Positions 54,291 through 64,000 of a stretch of 64,000 nt of DNA are shown here, in pieces (within the stretch, counting starts at the first letter, position 1; each line of letters opens with the position of its first letter). Where the stretch lies: NCBI GenBank assembly GCA_030407315.1, contig JALQPE010000278.1:24597-88596 (forward strand), given 5' to 3'. The stretch comes from Asparagopsis taxiformis (Eukaryota > Rhodophyta > Florideophyceae > Bonnemaisoniales > Bonnemaisoniaceae). The notes under the pieces are model-generated. The model had not been told where the DNA came from. It worked only from the letters and a program-made list of their open reading frames with translations, and did no database searches. The position numbers were made by a program, and so were the translations under genes.

Positions 54291-54479
54291 GGTAAACCAA
54301 CTTCTCTGTAAGCATATGAGAGGGACTGATGTTTCTCACTCGGGAAGAAGAAGGAGACGATTTCGGACCTCGCGAAAAAGGCTGCAAAGTGGTCTGAAAC
54401 GGTTGGGGTGGTTCTAGGGAGCACTAAAACTTGTTTTAATTGCACTCAAGCTTTCTCGCTTGCGTGGAAGGGTTGGTAT

Positions 54480-55020
54480 AATTCATCGATTTTGGTCATC
54501 AGATTCTCACAACTGGAGATGTGATGGTCAAAATGGAACTTTGTCCGAATGATGTGCAAGTGGTCTGTAAGGGTTGGAGTGGGTCTAGGGAGTACGGAAA
54601 AGTGTTCTATGAGTTCGTAAAGCTGCTGGCTTGCGCATTAGGGCTGACAGAATGCATCGAGTTTTGGTCACCAGATTCCCACAACTGAAGATGTGATGGC
54701 CAAAATTGAACTTTGTCGGAACGAAGTGCAAGTGGTCTGTAAGGTTGGAGTGGGTCTGGGGAGTACTGTAATGGGTTTTATTTGCCCTGAAAGCTGGTGG
54801 CTTGCGAGGTACAGCTTCCGGAGTTCACTAATTTTTGGTCACCAGATTCTCACAACTGGAGATGTGATGGCCAAAATTGAACTTTGTCGGAACGAAGTGT
54901 AAGTGATCCGTAAGGGCTGGAGTGGCTCTAGGGAGTACGGAAAAGTGTTTTATGTGTCCGTAAAGCTGTTGAATTGCGTGGTAGGGATTCCAGATAGCCA
55001 AAATTGAACTTTGCAAGAAC
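54480..55020 (+). repeat. About 170-bp tandem satellite
   Basis: A unit of about 170 bp containing TTTTGGTCACCAGATTC, GATGTGATGGCCAAAATTG and GGAGTGGGTCTAGGGAGTAC recurs from about 54491, 54662 and 54832, with a partial copy after 54990 and another at about 57520-57690. Copies differ by roughly 10-20 percent by eye. Confidence 0.75.
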
Positions 55021-55925
55021 GAAGTGCAAGTGTTCTGGATGCCTTCAAGTGGCCTGGAAGCGTACTCTGGACAAGTTTTCGGACCTTGAAGAGGCTCAAC
55101 TGCACAATGCTGATATTGAAATGAAACATTCATATAGTCCATTTTTAACTAGAACTGCTGGAATGGATTGCGTAGCCTATAGAGGAGCAATGTAGTTATA
55201 TAATAGAGCTAGAAGCATGCCTCAACAACCTATCTCTCATGCCTCTAGTTCTCCTTCATCATTCCAGTCTTCCTTCCTGTGACGCACCGCGCCTCTGGTG
55301 TCACTTCACACGCCCCTCCTGTGCATTAAATACCTGTCTACCACTTCCGTATTCTACTCATACCGGTATGGTGTGGTGACCACCACATTCATTTTACCCC
55401 ATGCCTACCATCCTATCCTTTACCTTCTGTCCTTCAGTCCTAGGCTAACCTACTTCATAACCATCGATGTAAGGTGAATATCTAGATTCCTACCTACTTG
55501 AGAGTATAGTTTATTATAACGGAAAACGGACGGTTTTGTATAGTCAATGTGCTACACAGCACCAGGAGTAGATTTTGCGCACCGATAATCTATGCTTGAT
55601 ATTGGAGAGACCGGCTTCTTGTAGCCTCGGAAAATGTGCAGGTAGTACCTTTCCAGAGGTCCTGGAGGTGTTCACACCAACTCTAGTCCATTTTAACGAG
55701 TTTGAATTTCGACCGCCAGAATCTCTGTCGTGAGAAAATGGTGGTCGAAATTTACCGTGCTGCTCTCCCAATACTGAACTTTTTAGGTAGTTCAGCCCGG
55801 GTGAACAAGACACAGATTGCTCTTCAAAGCCGCCCGAAGCCGTCGAAACCATCCTTCCACAATGTTCCCGACTTCAAAATTCCTATCTCACCCTTCCCAA
55901 AGTGAGAGAGGGACCAAGCTCCCAG

Positions 55926-56310
55926 CCGCTTACAGCTGAGGCAGTTTACCAGGGATGCTTACAGCAAAGTCATCGTTACGATGACTTTGCTGTAAGAAAA
56001 GAAAACATTACAGTGGGCGAAGGATTTTACCGGGTGAAAAAATCACCAAGAATTTTTTTACCGGGTAAAAAATCGTGGCTACTGTAATGAAACGTTTTCT
56101 TACAGCAAAGTCATCGTAACGATGACTTTGCTGTAAGAAAAGGAAACATTACAGTAGGCGAAGAATTTTTACCGGGTAAAAAATCACCAAGAATTTTTTT
56201 ACCGGGTAAAAAAACGTGCCTGCTGTAATGTTTTCTTTTCTTACAGCAAAGTCATCGTAACGATGACTTTGCTGTCAGCACCCGCGGTAAACTGCCTCAG
56301 CTGTAAGCGG
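55926..56310. repeat. Foldback module A
   Basis: Outer inverted arms begin CCGCTTACAGCTGAGGCAG at 55926 and end with the complement at 56310. Inside are three copies of the perfect palindrome (near 55960, 56103, 56240) separated by spacers with ACCGGGTAAAAAA and its complement, themselves near-palindromic. The structure resembles foldback or MITE elements; no coding sequence. Confidence 0.85.
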
Positions 56311-56993
56311 TCTGGCTTCACCCTCTCTCTCATGTCTCTTGTCTTCCTTCATCCCAGCCTATCCCAACCTCCCTTCTATGTCGACTCCGGTGTCACTCCA
56401 GCCGACCCTTCAGTGAGTGCAATCCTTCTCTACCACCGCCATAATCTACTCATACTATCCCCTTCATGTTGCTGCATACCTACCCTCCCATCCTTCCTGA
56501 TTTTCCTACAATCCTAGGCTAGCCTACTTACCAACTATGTTGGTATTGAAGGCAGCTAGATTCCTAGTAACTCAAATCTACAGTCTGCTAAAAAGGGCGA
56601 TTTGGTGTGGTCACTGTGCCACACGGCACCAGGAATAGAATCTGGCCACGGATACTCTATGCTTGATCTCAGAGAGAACAGCTGCGCCAATGCTCCGAAA
56701 ATGTGCTGTCAGTACCTTTCCAGACGTCCTGGAGGTGCTCATGCCAGCTCTAGTTCATTTTAGGGAGGTTGAGTTTCGACAATCAGAATTTCACTCTTGA
56801 GGAAATTGTGTTTGAAATTTTGTGCACTCCTCCCGCCGTACCAGGCAGGGCACCCAGCCCAGACTGGGTTAGCACGACGCAGAGTGCTCCCCAACACCGC
56901 TAACAGCCGTCCAAACCATCCCTCTGCCATGTTTTACGGCTTCACAATTCCTTGCTCACCCTTCCCAAGGTGAGGGAGGGACCAAGCTCCCAG

Positions 56994-57209
56994 CCGCTTA
57001 CAGCTGAGGCAGTTTACCAGGGATGCTTACAGCAAAGTCATCGTTACGATGACTTTGCTGTAAGAAAACGTTTTCATTACAGTGGCCAGGAATTTTTTAC
57101 CCGGTAAAAAAATCATGGCTACTGTAATGAATTGTTTTCTTACAGCAAAGTCATCGTAACGATGACTTTGCTGTAAACATCCCTGGTAAACTGCTCCGTC
57201 TGTAAGCCG
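56994..57209. repeat. Foldback module B
   Basis: Same plan as module A with two palindromes (near 57027 and 57141) and one CCCGGTAAAAAA spacer. The sequence on its left side matches the left flank of module A, so flank and module were duplicated together. Confidence 0.85.
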
Positions 57210-57442
57210 TTGGTCTCAACCCTCGATCTCATGTCTGTTGTCCTCCTTCATCATCTCCACATCCCTTCCTGCTAAGCATCACTTCTCTAGTGTCACTCTA
57301 CCAGTCCTTTTCGTGCATGAAATACTTTTCTACCACTGCCATAGTCTACACATACTATTGCCTCTATACTTCTGCATGCCTACGCTTCCATCTTTCTCTC
57401 CCGTGCTAGGCTTAGAGAATATCCTACTTCCTGAAGATCATT

Positions 57443-57510
57443 GTACAGTGAGGCAGTAAAAATCACTGTCTCACCGTACTGTCTGAGGCCCTCTTTTCAA
57501 CACCGTAGTG
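57443..57510 (-). mobile_element. CACTA terminus fragment
   Basis: Read on minus it starts CACTACGGTGTTGAAAAGAG and continues with the left-type subterminal sequence for about 68 bp, then stops abruptly. It is a fragment of the element family seen at 30632 and 64000. Confidence 0.75.
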
Positions 57511-58337
57511 TATAAGGGCTGGAGTGGCTCTGGGGATTACAGAAAGGTGTTTTATCTGTCCGTAAAGCTTCTGGCTTGCGCATTAGGGCTGGCAGAATGC
57601 ATCGATTTTTGGTCATCAGATTCTCACAACTGCAGATATGATGAATTTCGGCCATGGCCAAAATTCAACTTTGTCGGAACGACGTAGATTTGGACTGGAT
57701 GCCTCCAAGTGCATGCACTTGAAAGTGCACTTAGTCCAAAAAATTGTCCAGAGTACGCTCCCAGGCGATGGCCTGGAAGTGTACTCTGGACAAGTTTTTG
57801 GACCTGGAAGAGGTTGAATTGCACAATGCTTGTGTTGAAATGAAACATTTATATGGCCCATTCTTTACTTGGACAGCTGAAATCCTATCTACTCGAGAGT
57901 AAAGTATATAAAAACTGGAAACAGACGGTTTTGTATTGTCAATGTGCCACAAGGCACCAAGAGTAGATTTTGCCCTCCGATAATCTATGGTTGATTTCAG
58001 AGAGGATAACCGCGTGCAGTCACAGGACATGTGTTACCAGATCCTTCCCAGAGGTCCTGGAGGTGTTCACACCAACTCCAGCCCACTTTAACGAGTTTGA
58101 ATTTCGAAAGTCAGAATCTCTGTCGTGAGAAAATTGAACCATTTCCGACCACGTGGTAGAAATTTCGTACACTCCTCCAACCATACTAGACACAACACCC
58201 AGCTCAAACCGGGTGTAAACAACACAATGTGTTACCTAATGCCGCCTACAGCCGTCCATACCATTCCTATACCCTGTTTCCTGACTTCATAATTCCTTCC
58301 TCACCCTTCCCTAGGTCGGAAAAGGACGGAAGTCCCT

Positions 58338-58806
58338 GCCGCTTACAGCGGAAGCAATTTACCAGGGATGCTTACAGCAAAGTCATCGTTACGATGACTT
58401 TGCTGTAAGAAAATAAATCATTACAGCAGCCATGATTTTTTACCCGGTAAAAAAATTCTTGGCCACTGTAATTGAAACGCTTTCTTACAGCAAAGTCATC
58501 GTAACGATGACTTTGCTGTAAGAAAATAAATCATTACAGCAGCCACGATTTTTCACCCGGTAAAAATTCTTGCTGATTTTTTACCCGGTAAAATTTCTTT
58601 GGCCACTGCAATGGAAACGTTTCCTTACAGCAAAGTCATCGTTACGATGACTTTGCTGTAAGAAAATAAATCATTACAGCTGCCATGATTTTTTTACCCG
58701 GTGAAAAAATTCTTGGCCACTGTAATGGAAACGCTTTCTTACAGCAAAGTCATCGTAACGATGACTTTGCTGTAAGAATCCCCGGTAAACGGCTTCCGCT
58801 GTAAGG
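58338..58806. repeat. Foldback module C
   Basis: Outer arms GCCGCTTACAGCGGAAGC and complement, four palindromes (near 58373, 58489, 58626, 58740) and ACCCGGTAAAAAA spacers. The largest of the modules. Confidence 0.85.
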
Positions 58807-59224
58807 GGCTGAGAGTTCCGTCCCCCTCCCACCTAGGGAAGGGTGAGCAAGGAATTGGGAAGTCAGGAACATGGCTCAGCAGAACGTTTGTACGGCTGTG
58901 AGTGGCTTCCAGGAGCATTCTGTGTCATGTGTTATCTCAGCAACGTCTCTTATAGTCGAACCTCACGGGTTGTCAAGGTCTAAAACTAGTCCCCCCTACG
59001 GTCTAGCTAGTGAAATCATGTAAAGTTGTAGACTAATACAAAAATGTAGCAATCAATAGGCTTAGTAGCACTAAACTATGACATGAAGGTCAGATGTATA
59101 GATGAAAATAGAAAGGTGGGCTAAGCGAATAATGTTGAGATGAGAAAGACAGAACTTCATAGCAGGGAACAATAGCATAGGTTTTAATACTTCTCGTATG
59201 CTATCTATTGCTCCTGTCATACTT

Positions 59225-61411
59225 TTAATATTCGACGGTGTGGATGTGGTCCGTGAGGACGTCCTTCTCAGTCTTCAAGTAGATGTGGCCGCGCGTGGGC
59301 AGACCATAGACTAAATTCTGCTCCCACAGGAAGATCTCCTCACCTGAAGACCCGACCCCGTAAATGTAAGGTCACCGCGATCAACTACTACGGAATAGGG
59401 TGGCACATAAAAGTGGTTAACGGGAACCTTCCACATGTCGGCGTCCGTATGGACCAGGCATACATGACTATAAGGTGCAGCTACTATAAAGAACCCATCG
59501 GATCCGCTCGACATCATGAAATAGGATGGGGATTGGGTAGGTCCGACTCCTCAAAATTGGGATACTCAGAAGTCCGTGTGCCCATCCTGGTCCGCAGCCC
59601 CATCTGTTTTAAGAAGCAGCCGTAATCCTGTCTTCGGGAAAAAGACAGGATCCTCACCCTCCATTCCCAACTTCAAGAAATCCGCACAAACACCAAGAGC
59701 AAGCTCTGCCACCACTTGTTCCTGTACATATCCAAATTCCCCTCCTCCAGCTTGTCGCACAATTCACACCGCGGCAGGGGAGTCGCCCACGACCACCATC
59801 TATGCGGTCCTTCGCAGCACCCACGTTGTGGATGAAATGCCACGGCGAAGGATCAAAACCGGGCTTGGCGAAATCTGGGGGCTCGTCCTGTGGTTTCCTG
59901 TCTTCATAATCAGAATCAGACTGCTGGGAGGGTTTCTGTGGGCTTTTCAACCTCCTCAACCAGCTGGAACTGTCGAGAAAAGTGACTGAAGAGGTCATGC
60001 GTCGCGCTACCAGCCGTGGACGACTGCAAGGGCCTTCCACAACAACCACCCCCATGTTGTCCAGCAACGCCGCTTCACCGCAAAGTACTATTCCACCACC
60101 GAGTCCTCAGCACCTGGCGATGCAGCTGCCAGGAATGCTGCCGCCTTTATTTCCGCCCGCACCGTCTCTACCGTCGTAATTTCCATGTAGTACTTCATCG
60201 GGCTACCAGACGCAATTGCGCTGGGAGAACGGCGGCCACATTCTCATCGACGATACTGTCGGGAATAGGATTTTCATGGGCGTCGTCGAACTGGAGAATC
60301 GGCTCCCGAGAACGTCCTCTGGAAGCCGACTTGGATTTCTTTGACGACGACTTTGATGAAGTCTCACTGAGCTTCCTCTTTTAAAAGTACCAAATTTGGT
60401 AGAGGGCTCGGGCGTCGCAGAAGCGGTTTCCCAGTTGCGCTTCCCAAGGATGGAGCTTTTACCCGCATCCTTGGGTGCGCTCTCCAGCTCGACGACCTGA
60501 ACAGGGCTCGCACCACCCGCCGTCGCTGTTCCACCACGACCGGACGACTCTCTTTCAGGCAGGTACTCCTTTTGGGCATCACTTTCCCAGAAGTTTCCAC
60601 TCCGGACGATGCAGACACGACAGGGGTGTGGCAGAAACAGAGGCAGCCTCGGAATAGCTGGAAGAATCTAATTGAGGTGGTACTACCTAAATTGGATCTT
60701 CAAAGGCAAAGGAATGGAGGATGAAGGGATGGTCAGGAAATGGAAGGGGAAGGGTTGGCGGAATCATGACCACATGTGACTGGGAGCGCAGCATGTGGGT
60801 GTGTGGGTCCACAACGTAAAATTTTTCCGCATTTACATGTCGCGGTAGCCAGTTACGCGCAGGAGCATTTTCCTGGCGTCCTTTCAAAACATAGACTTCC
60901 GATTGGGAAGATGTTCTCAAACTTGGAGCCATTGGGAGGGCCTTCCTTGGGATGTAAGTCCGCTCAGAACCCCTTCTTGGGCACCATCAGCGCAAAAACT
61001 TCGACAACGCGTGAGTGAATGTCGAAGCTCTTGCTCGGGTCACCCACGCTGGGAATGGAGCCATCCAGCATCCTCAACACATCCGAAACGTTCCAATACT
61101 CGGCCACCTCCTTCACGTACCCGAAGATTTCCAACAAACCAGCAATCCATTCCTGCCCAATGGTACCAACCAGTTCGGTTTCAGCCCGGCCCACCAACGG
61201 CTACAAGTGTAGTACGCCGTCATCTCGAGGTTGACACACAATTTTGGACGTCCGGAGCACCCCTAAACGATCCGTTGAACAAAAATTTCACCGTACACCC
61301 AGCCAGATTCTCCGTCGAAGAGAACTGCACGAACTCTGGCCTGTTCGGAATAGTTTTCTTCTGCAGCCAATCCGTTTTCAAGAATTGCTCCATCGTTGCA
61401 GACTTCTTCAA
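59225..61411 (-). pseudogene. Long decayed gene, possible HxD dioxygenase-like C-terminus
   Basis: Protein-like stretches follow one another on the minus strand, broken by stops and shifts: EQFLKTDWLQKK (61390), EWIAGLLEIFGYVKEVAEYW (61140), LPRHVNAEKFYVVDP (60850), a Ser/Lys-rich segment KRKLSETSSKSSSKKSKS (60375), YVQEQVVAELALGVCADFL (59730), then DQDGHTDF (59585) and VDRGDLTFTGSG (59370), ending EEIFLWEQNLVYGLP and stop at 59225. An intron with acceptor CTTCAG may lie before the last exon. QDGHTDF and a later His (RGHIYLK) resemble the HxD...H iron site of 2-oxoglutarate-type oxygenases, but this is weak. The intact gene would exceed 600 residues. Confidence 0.4.
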
Positions 61412-62433
61412 CCACCACTAGACACGACCTCTGATATTCACTTTGCGAGGTTCAACTTGCACTTCAGACGAACTATACTGGGCAATATTGATGCATGTCT
61501 CGCTTGCTGAAGGAGATTTACTCTTTTCCGCTACTTCTCCGCTATAGTGCAGAATTATATTTCTCCGCCACTAAATTCAACCATTAAGAAACCTTTCCTG
61601 GCTTTCATTCGATCCAATGAACTGTTTCACCACAATGATTTTTCCTATGCTCATTACTTTATGCACAATGATTGCTATTTCATCCGGGCTCGACCTACTC
61701 AATATCGTTTTGCTATCTTGTATCGCATTCCCTAAACACCATCCTGGCCAAGACGTATCCACTTCCGTTTGTTACGCAGTGATGCTCTAAGCACTAATAC
61801 TGAATCTGATTTTCTCATGCACGTAGTTTCCTACTCGTATACTCTCCATATTCTCGGCCCTATTCACAAGGTGAAAACACGATGTCTCGTTGAATCGTAC
61901 TCGGTGTGATATCTTAAATTAGGATACATTTTTATATTGCAATGCAGACTCACTGCTCGCTTGAAACATGAAAATTATAAAAATTCTTCGACACTGCTGT
62001 TTCCTAACCGCCACCATCCACGTGGCCCGCTTTGACTGCCTGCCAAGTGTACTCGGAGCATACAATGACGTTATCGATATATACCATCCACATCATCACT
62101 GGAAGCGCGGACTCCTCGTCCAGGAAAGTGCGCCATTTTTCTTACTCTTCACCTCCGCCTGTCCTGTAGGCCCCATATGCTAGGGTTTTTCCTATATTTC
62201 TGTAGTGATGACGTCATTCTAGACAATAAAGGCGGTAGAAGATACGATAATGTGCGCCTCCTCTGCCAGATCATGTGCTTCCAAGCGTAATTCGCAGCCT
62301 AGGTATCGTTTTTCTGGGCCTCCCATCGCACCGCTCCGTTTCAAACTCATCCCTCTATTGTTCTCCTACACGTCATTTCCGCCCGTAGAGTACTACTTAA
62401 ACGAAAGATTCTGGAAATCCCTGTTTCCATCTT
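61412..62433. other. No recognised gene
   Basis: A/T-rich stretch with short frames only. Confidence 0.3.
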
Positions 62434-62570
62434 CATATCCGTCGGAAACAAAAGCAACAACCTGGCCGTGGAAGCCGTATAGATCATCTAAACTGCTTCC
62501 AAAGCGTAAGTTTTAGATCATCAATACGGCTTCCAAGGCCAAAGTTGTTGCTTTGTCTCCGACGGATATG
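62434..62570. repeat. About 61-bp inverted repeat directly inside the CACTA end
   Basis: Arm 62434-62494 (CATATCCGTCGGAAACAAAA...) pairs with 62509-62570 (...TTTGTCTCCGACGGATATG) around a 14-bp loop with several mismatches. It abuts the inner limit of similarity between the two large CACTA copies. Confidence 0.8.
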
Positions 62571-62571
62571 A

Positions 62572-64000
62572 ACCATGATGGTACGTTTCCACAACTCACG
62601 CCACTAACCCAGTTTTTCTATTCGTTTTCTCTTTCTCAGGTTTCAGTCGGTGAGTGTTCCACTTCTACTTTCATTTATCTTTCTCTCTTACCACTTCTCC
62701 ACTATTTTCTTTTCTGCCTGTGAGTACATATCTCATTTGGGATGCAATGGTATTTGTTAAGGTACGTTAGTCTCCTATCACCATCAATTTCCCTCTCCAA
62801 TTCAACGTCACTAACTTGTTTCCTTCTATACATCATTTTTTCTTCTTCTCTTCATTTCCTAGCTTATTCATGCAGCTCAATTGTTGATAGATTTCTAGAC
62901 TTTTCTAGTAGTTTTAGTTTTACTCGTCGGAATAGTGTTAGTTGTAGTAGCATTTTTAACATAGGGATTGTTTATTCTCAATGTAGCCTGCGCAAATAAA
63001 CAAATCCAGAGTGAAGCTTCCCATATCGCACCCTCTTAGATTGCTACCTATCCTACCGCGTATACCTCTCGCTAGCTCATAGTCACTACGAAATAAAATT
63101 CCTAGCCGTACTATTCTGTCCATTCCCATATGAATACCGTCCATGCCCCATCCTCATAGCGCTAGAACTGCCTTCCTCTACCCCAGAAAGATGCCCACGA
63201 CAGCGTGACGCTCCATCTCATCCACCACTCCCAGACACCGAATTTTACTATATCAGACACTACTTTTACTGTCTCCAGGTGCTGCCCAGGCAGCACGAAA
63301 TACTGTCTCCAGGTGCTGCCCGGACAGCACAAAGTACTATCTCCAGGTGCTGCCCAGGGCAGCACAAAGTACTGTCTACAGGTGCTGCCCAGGGCAGCAC
63401 AAAGTACTGTCTACAGGTGCTGCCCAGGGCAGCACGAAAGTACTGGTCTACAGGTACTGCCAGGCAGCACAAAGTACTGTCTACAGGTACTGCCCAGGCA
63501 GCACAAAGTACTTTCTACAGGTACTGCCCAGGGCAGCACAAAGTACTGTCTACAGGTACTGCCCAGGACAGTGAAAATACTGTCTCCAGGTACTGCCCAG
63601 GACAGTGAAAATCACTGTCTCCAGGTACTGCCGCAGGACAGTGCCCGTGTTGGTTCCATCTATTGTCCCAGGCAGCGTATTTCACTATCCGGCCATGTTG
63701 CCTTGGCCAATACAAAACACTATCCGCCAACACTGCCCAGTACAGTAAATTACATCATATCCAACTATTGAATAAATCATTAATTTTTACTGTCTCCATT
63801 CACTGCCTCAGACAGTACTGTGAGACACAGTGTTTTTTTACTGTCTGCAGACAGTGTTCCGTACTGGTCTGCCAGACAGTGCAATCACTGTCTCCAAGTG
63901 TGGCATTATTTTCATTTGCCGCATAGTGATTTTTACTGTCTCAGACAGTAAAAATCACTGTCTCGCAGTACTGTCTGAGGCCCCCTTTTCACACCGTAGT
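62572..64000 (-). mobile_element. CACTA-type transposon end (left type), inverted copy
   Basis: The reverse complement of 30632-31939, slightly longer because of extra 35-bp units (63270-63630). The terminus reads ...CACACCGTAGT at the window edge, so the last base of TAGTG is outside. Open frames of up to 188 codons over the tandem units are an artefact of the period. Confidence 0.75.

Noticed and set aside
49405..57510. A single 8.1-kb CACTA element bounded by these two ends
   Set aside because: The 3-bp flanks differ (TGA and TAT), the right end is only about 68 bp long and lies between satellite and unrelated sequence, so it is better seen as a separate fragment.
53937..58806. CRISPR array
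   Set aside because: Repeats are perfect palindromes at uneven spacing, spacers are themselves shared and inverted, and the context is eukaryotic.
63205..63771. 188-codon plus-strand frame and its shorter mirror at 31059-31292
   Set aside because: Produced by the 35-36-bp tandem units inside CACTA ends; repeated peptides such as QVLPGQHKVLS reflect DNA repetition.

Overview
This window is eukaryotic nuclear DNA from a transposon-rich, gene-poor region. The evidence is a spliced gene with two short GT-AG introns (77 and 87 bp), copia and gypsy LTR retrotransposons, CACTA-type DNA transposon ends and no bacterial-style operons. Short introns, compact genes and LTR elements fit a fungus, a red alga or another protist. 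I cannot name the organism from sequence alone.

Layout. 0-2.6 kb: a 5' portion of a decayed copia element (minus strand), cut off by a hairpin-bearing repeat. 3.9-5.1 kb: the one apparently complete host gene, a three-exon secreted metallo-beta-lactamase-fold hydrolase (minus), with a decayed paralogue at 6.7-7.7 kb. 8.3-10.0 kb: a broken WD40-TIR gene whose TIR part is still open. 10.1-14.9 kb: a nearly intact copia element with 131-bp LTRs and a perfect 5-bp target duplication. 17.8-19.1 kb: a remnant of the first copia family. 20.1-21.2 and 28.9-29.7 kb: two copies of an LTR-like repeat. 21.6-23.5 kb: a decayed unknown gene. 26.1-26.8 kb: a solo gypsy LTR. 29.9-30.6 kb: the front half of an unknown gene, cut by a CACTA end. 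31.9-38.1 kb: gypsy element 1, which lacks integrase and a 3' LTR. 38.1-39.5 kb: tandem repeats. 40.1-40.6 kb: the front part of a zinc-finger gene, cut by gypsy element 2. 40.6-48.4 kb: gypsy element 2, a frameshifted chromovirus with a chromodomain. 48.6-49.4 kb: the probable back half of the gene cut at 30.6 kb, now on the opposite strand. 50.6-51.3 kb: an importin-beta-like pseudogene. 53.9-58.8 kb: an array of foldback modules built on one perfect palindrome. 59.2-61.4 kb: a long decayed gene. 62.6-64.0 kb: an inverted copy of the CACTA end seen at 30.6-31.9 kb.

How it fits together. Host genes here were hit by several element classes and then rearranged. The clearest case is a gene whose two halves (29888-30631 plus; 49404-48602 minus) each stop at a CACTA terminus and rejoin in frame, which implies insertion followed by inversion. 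The most distinctive features are the WD40-TIR gene, the CACTA-split gene, the palindrome-based foldback array and a copia family that appears primed from the anticodon region of initiator tRNA.
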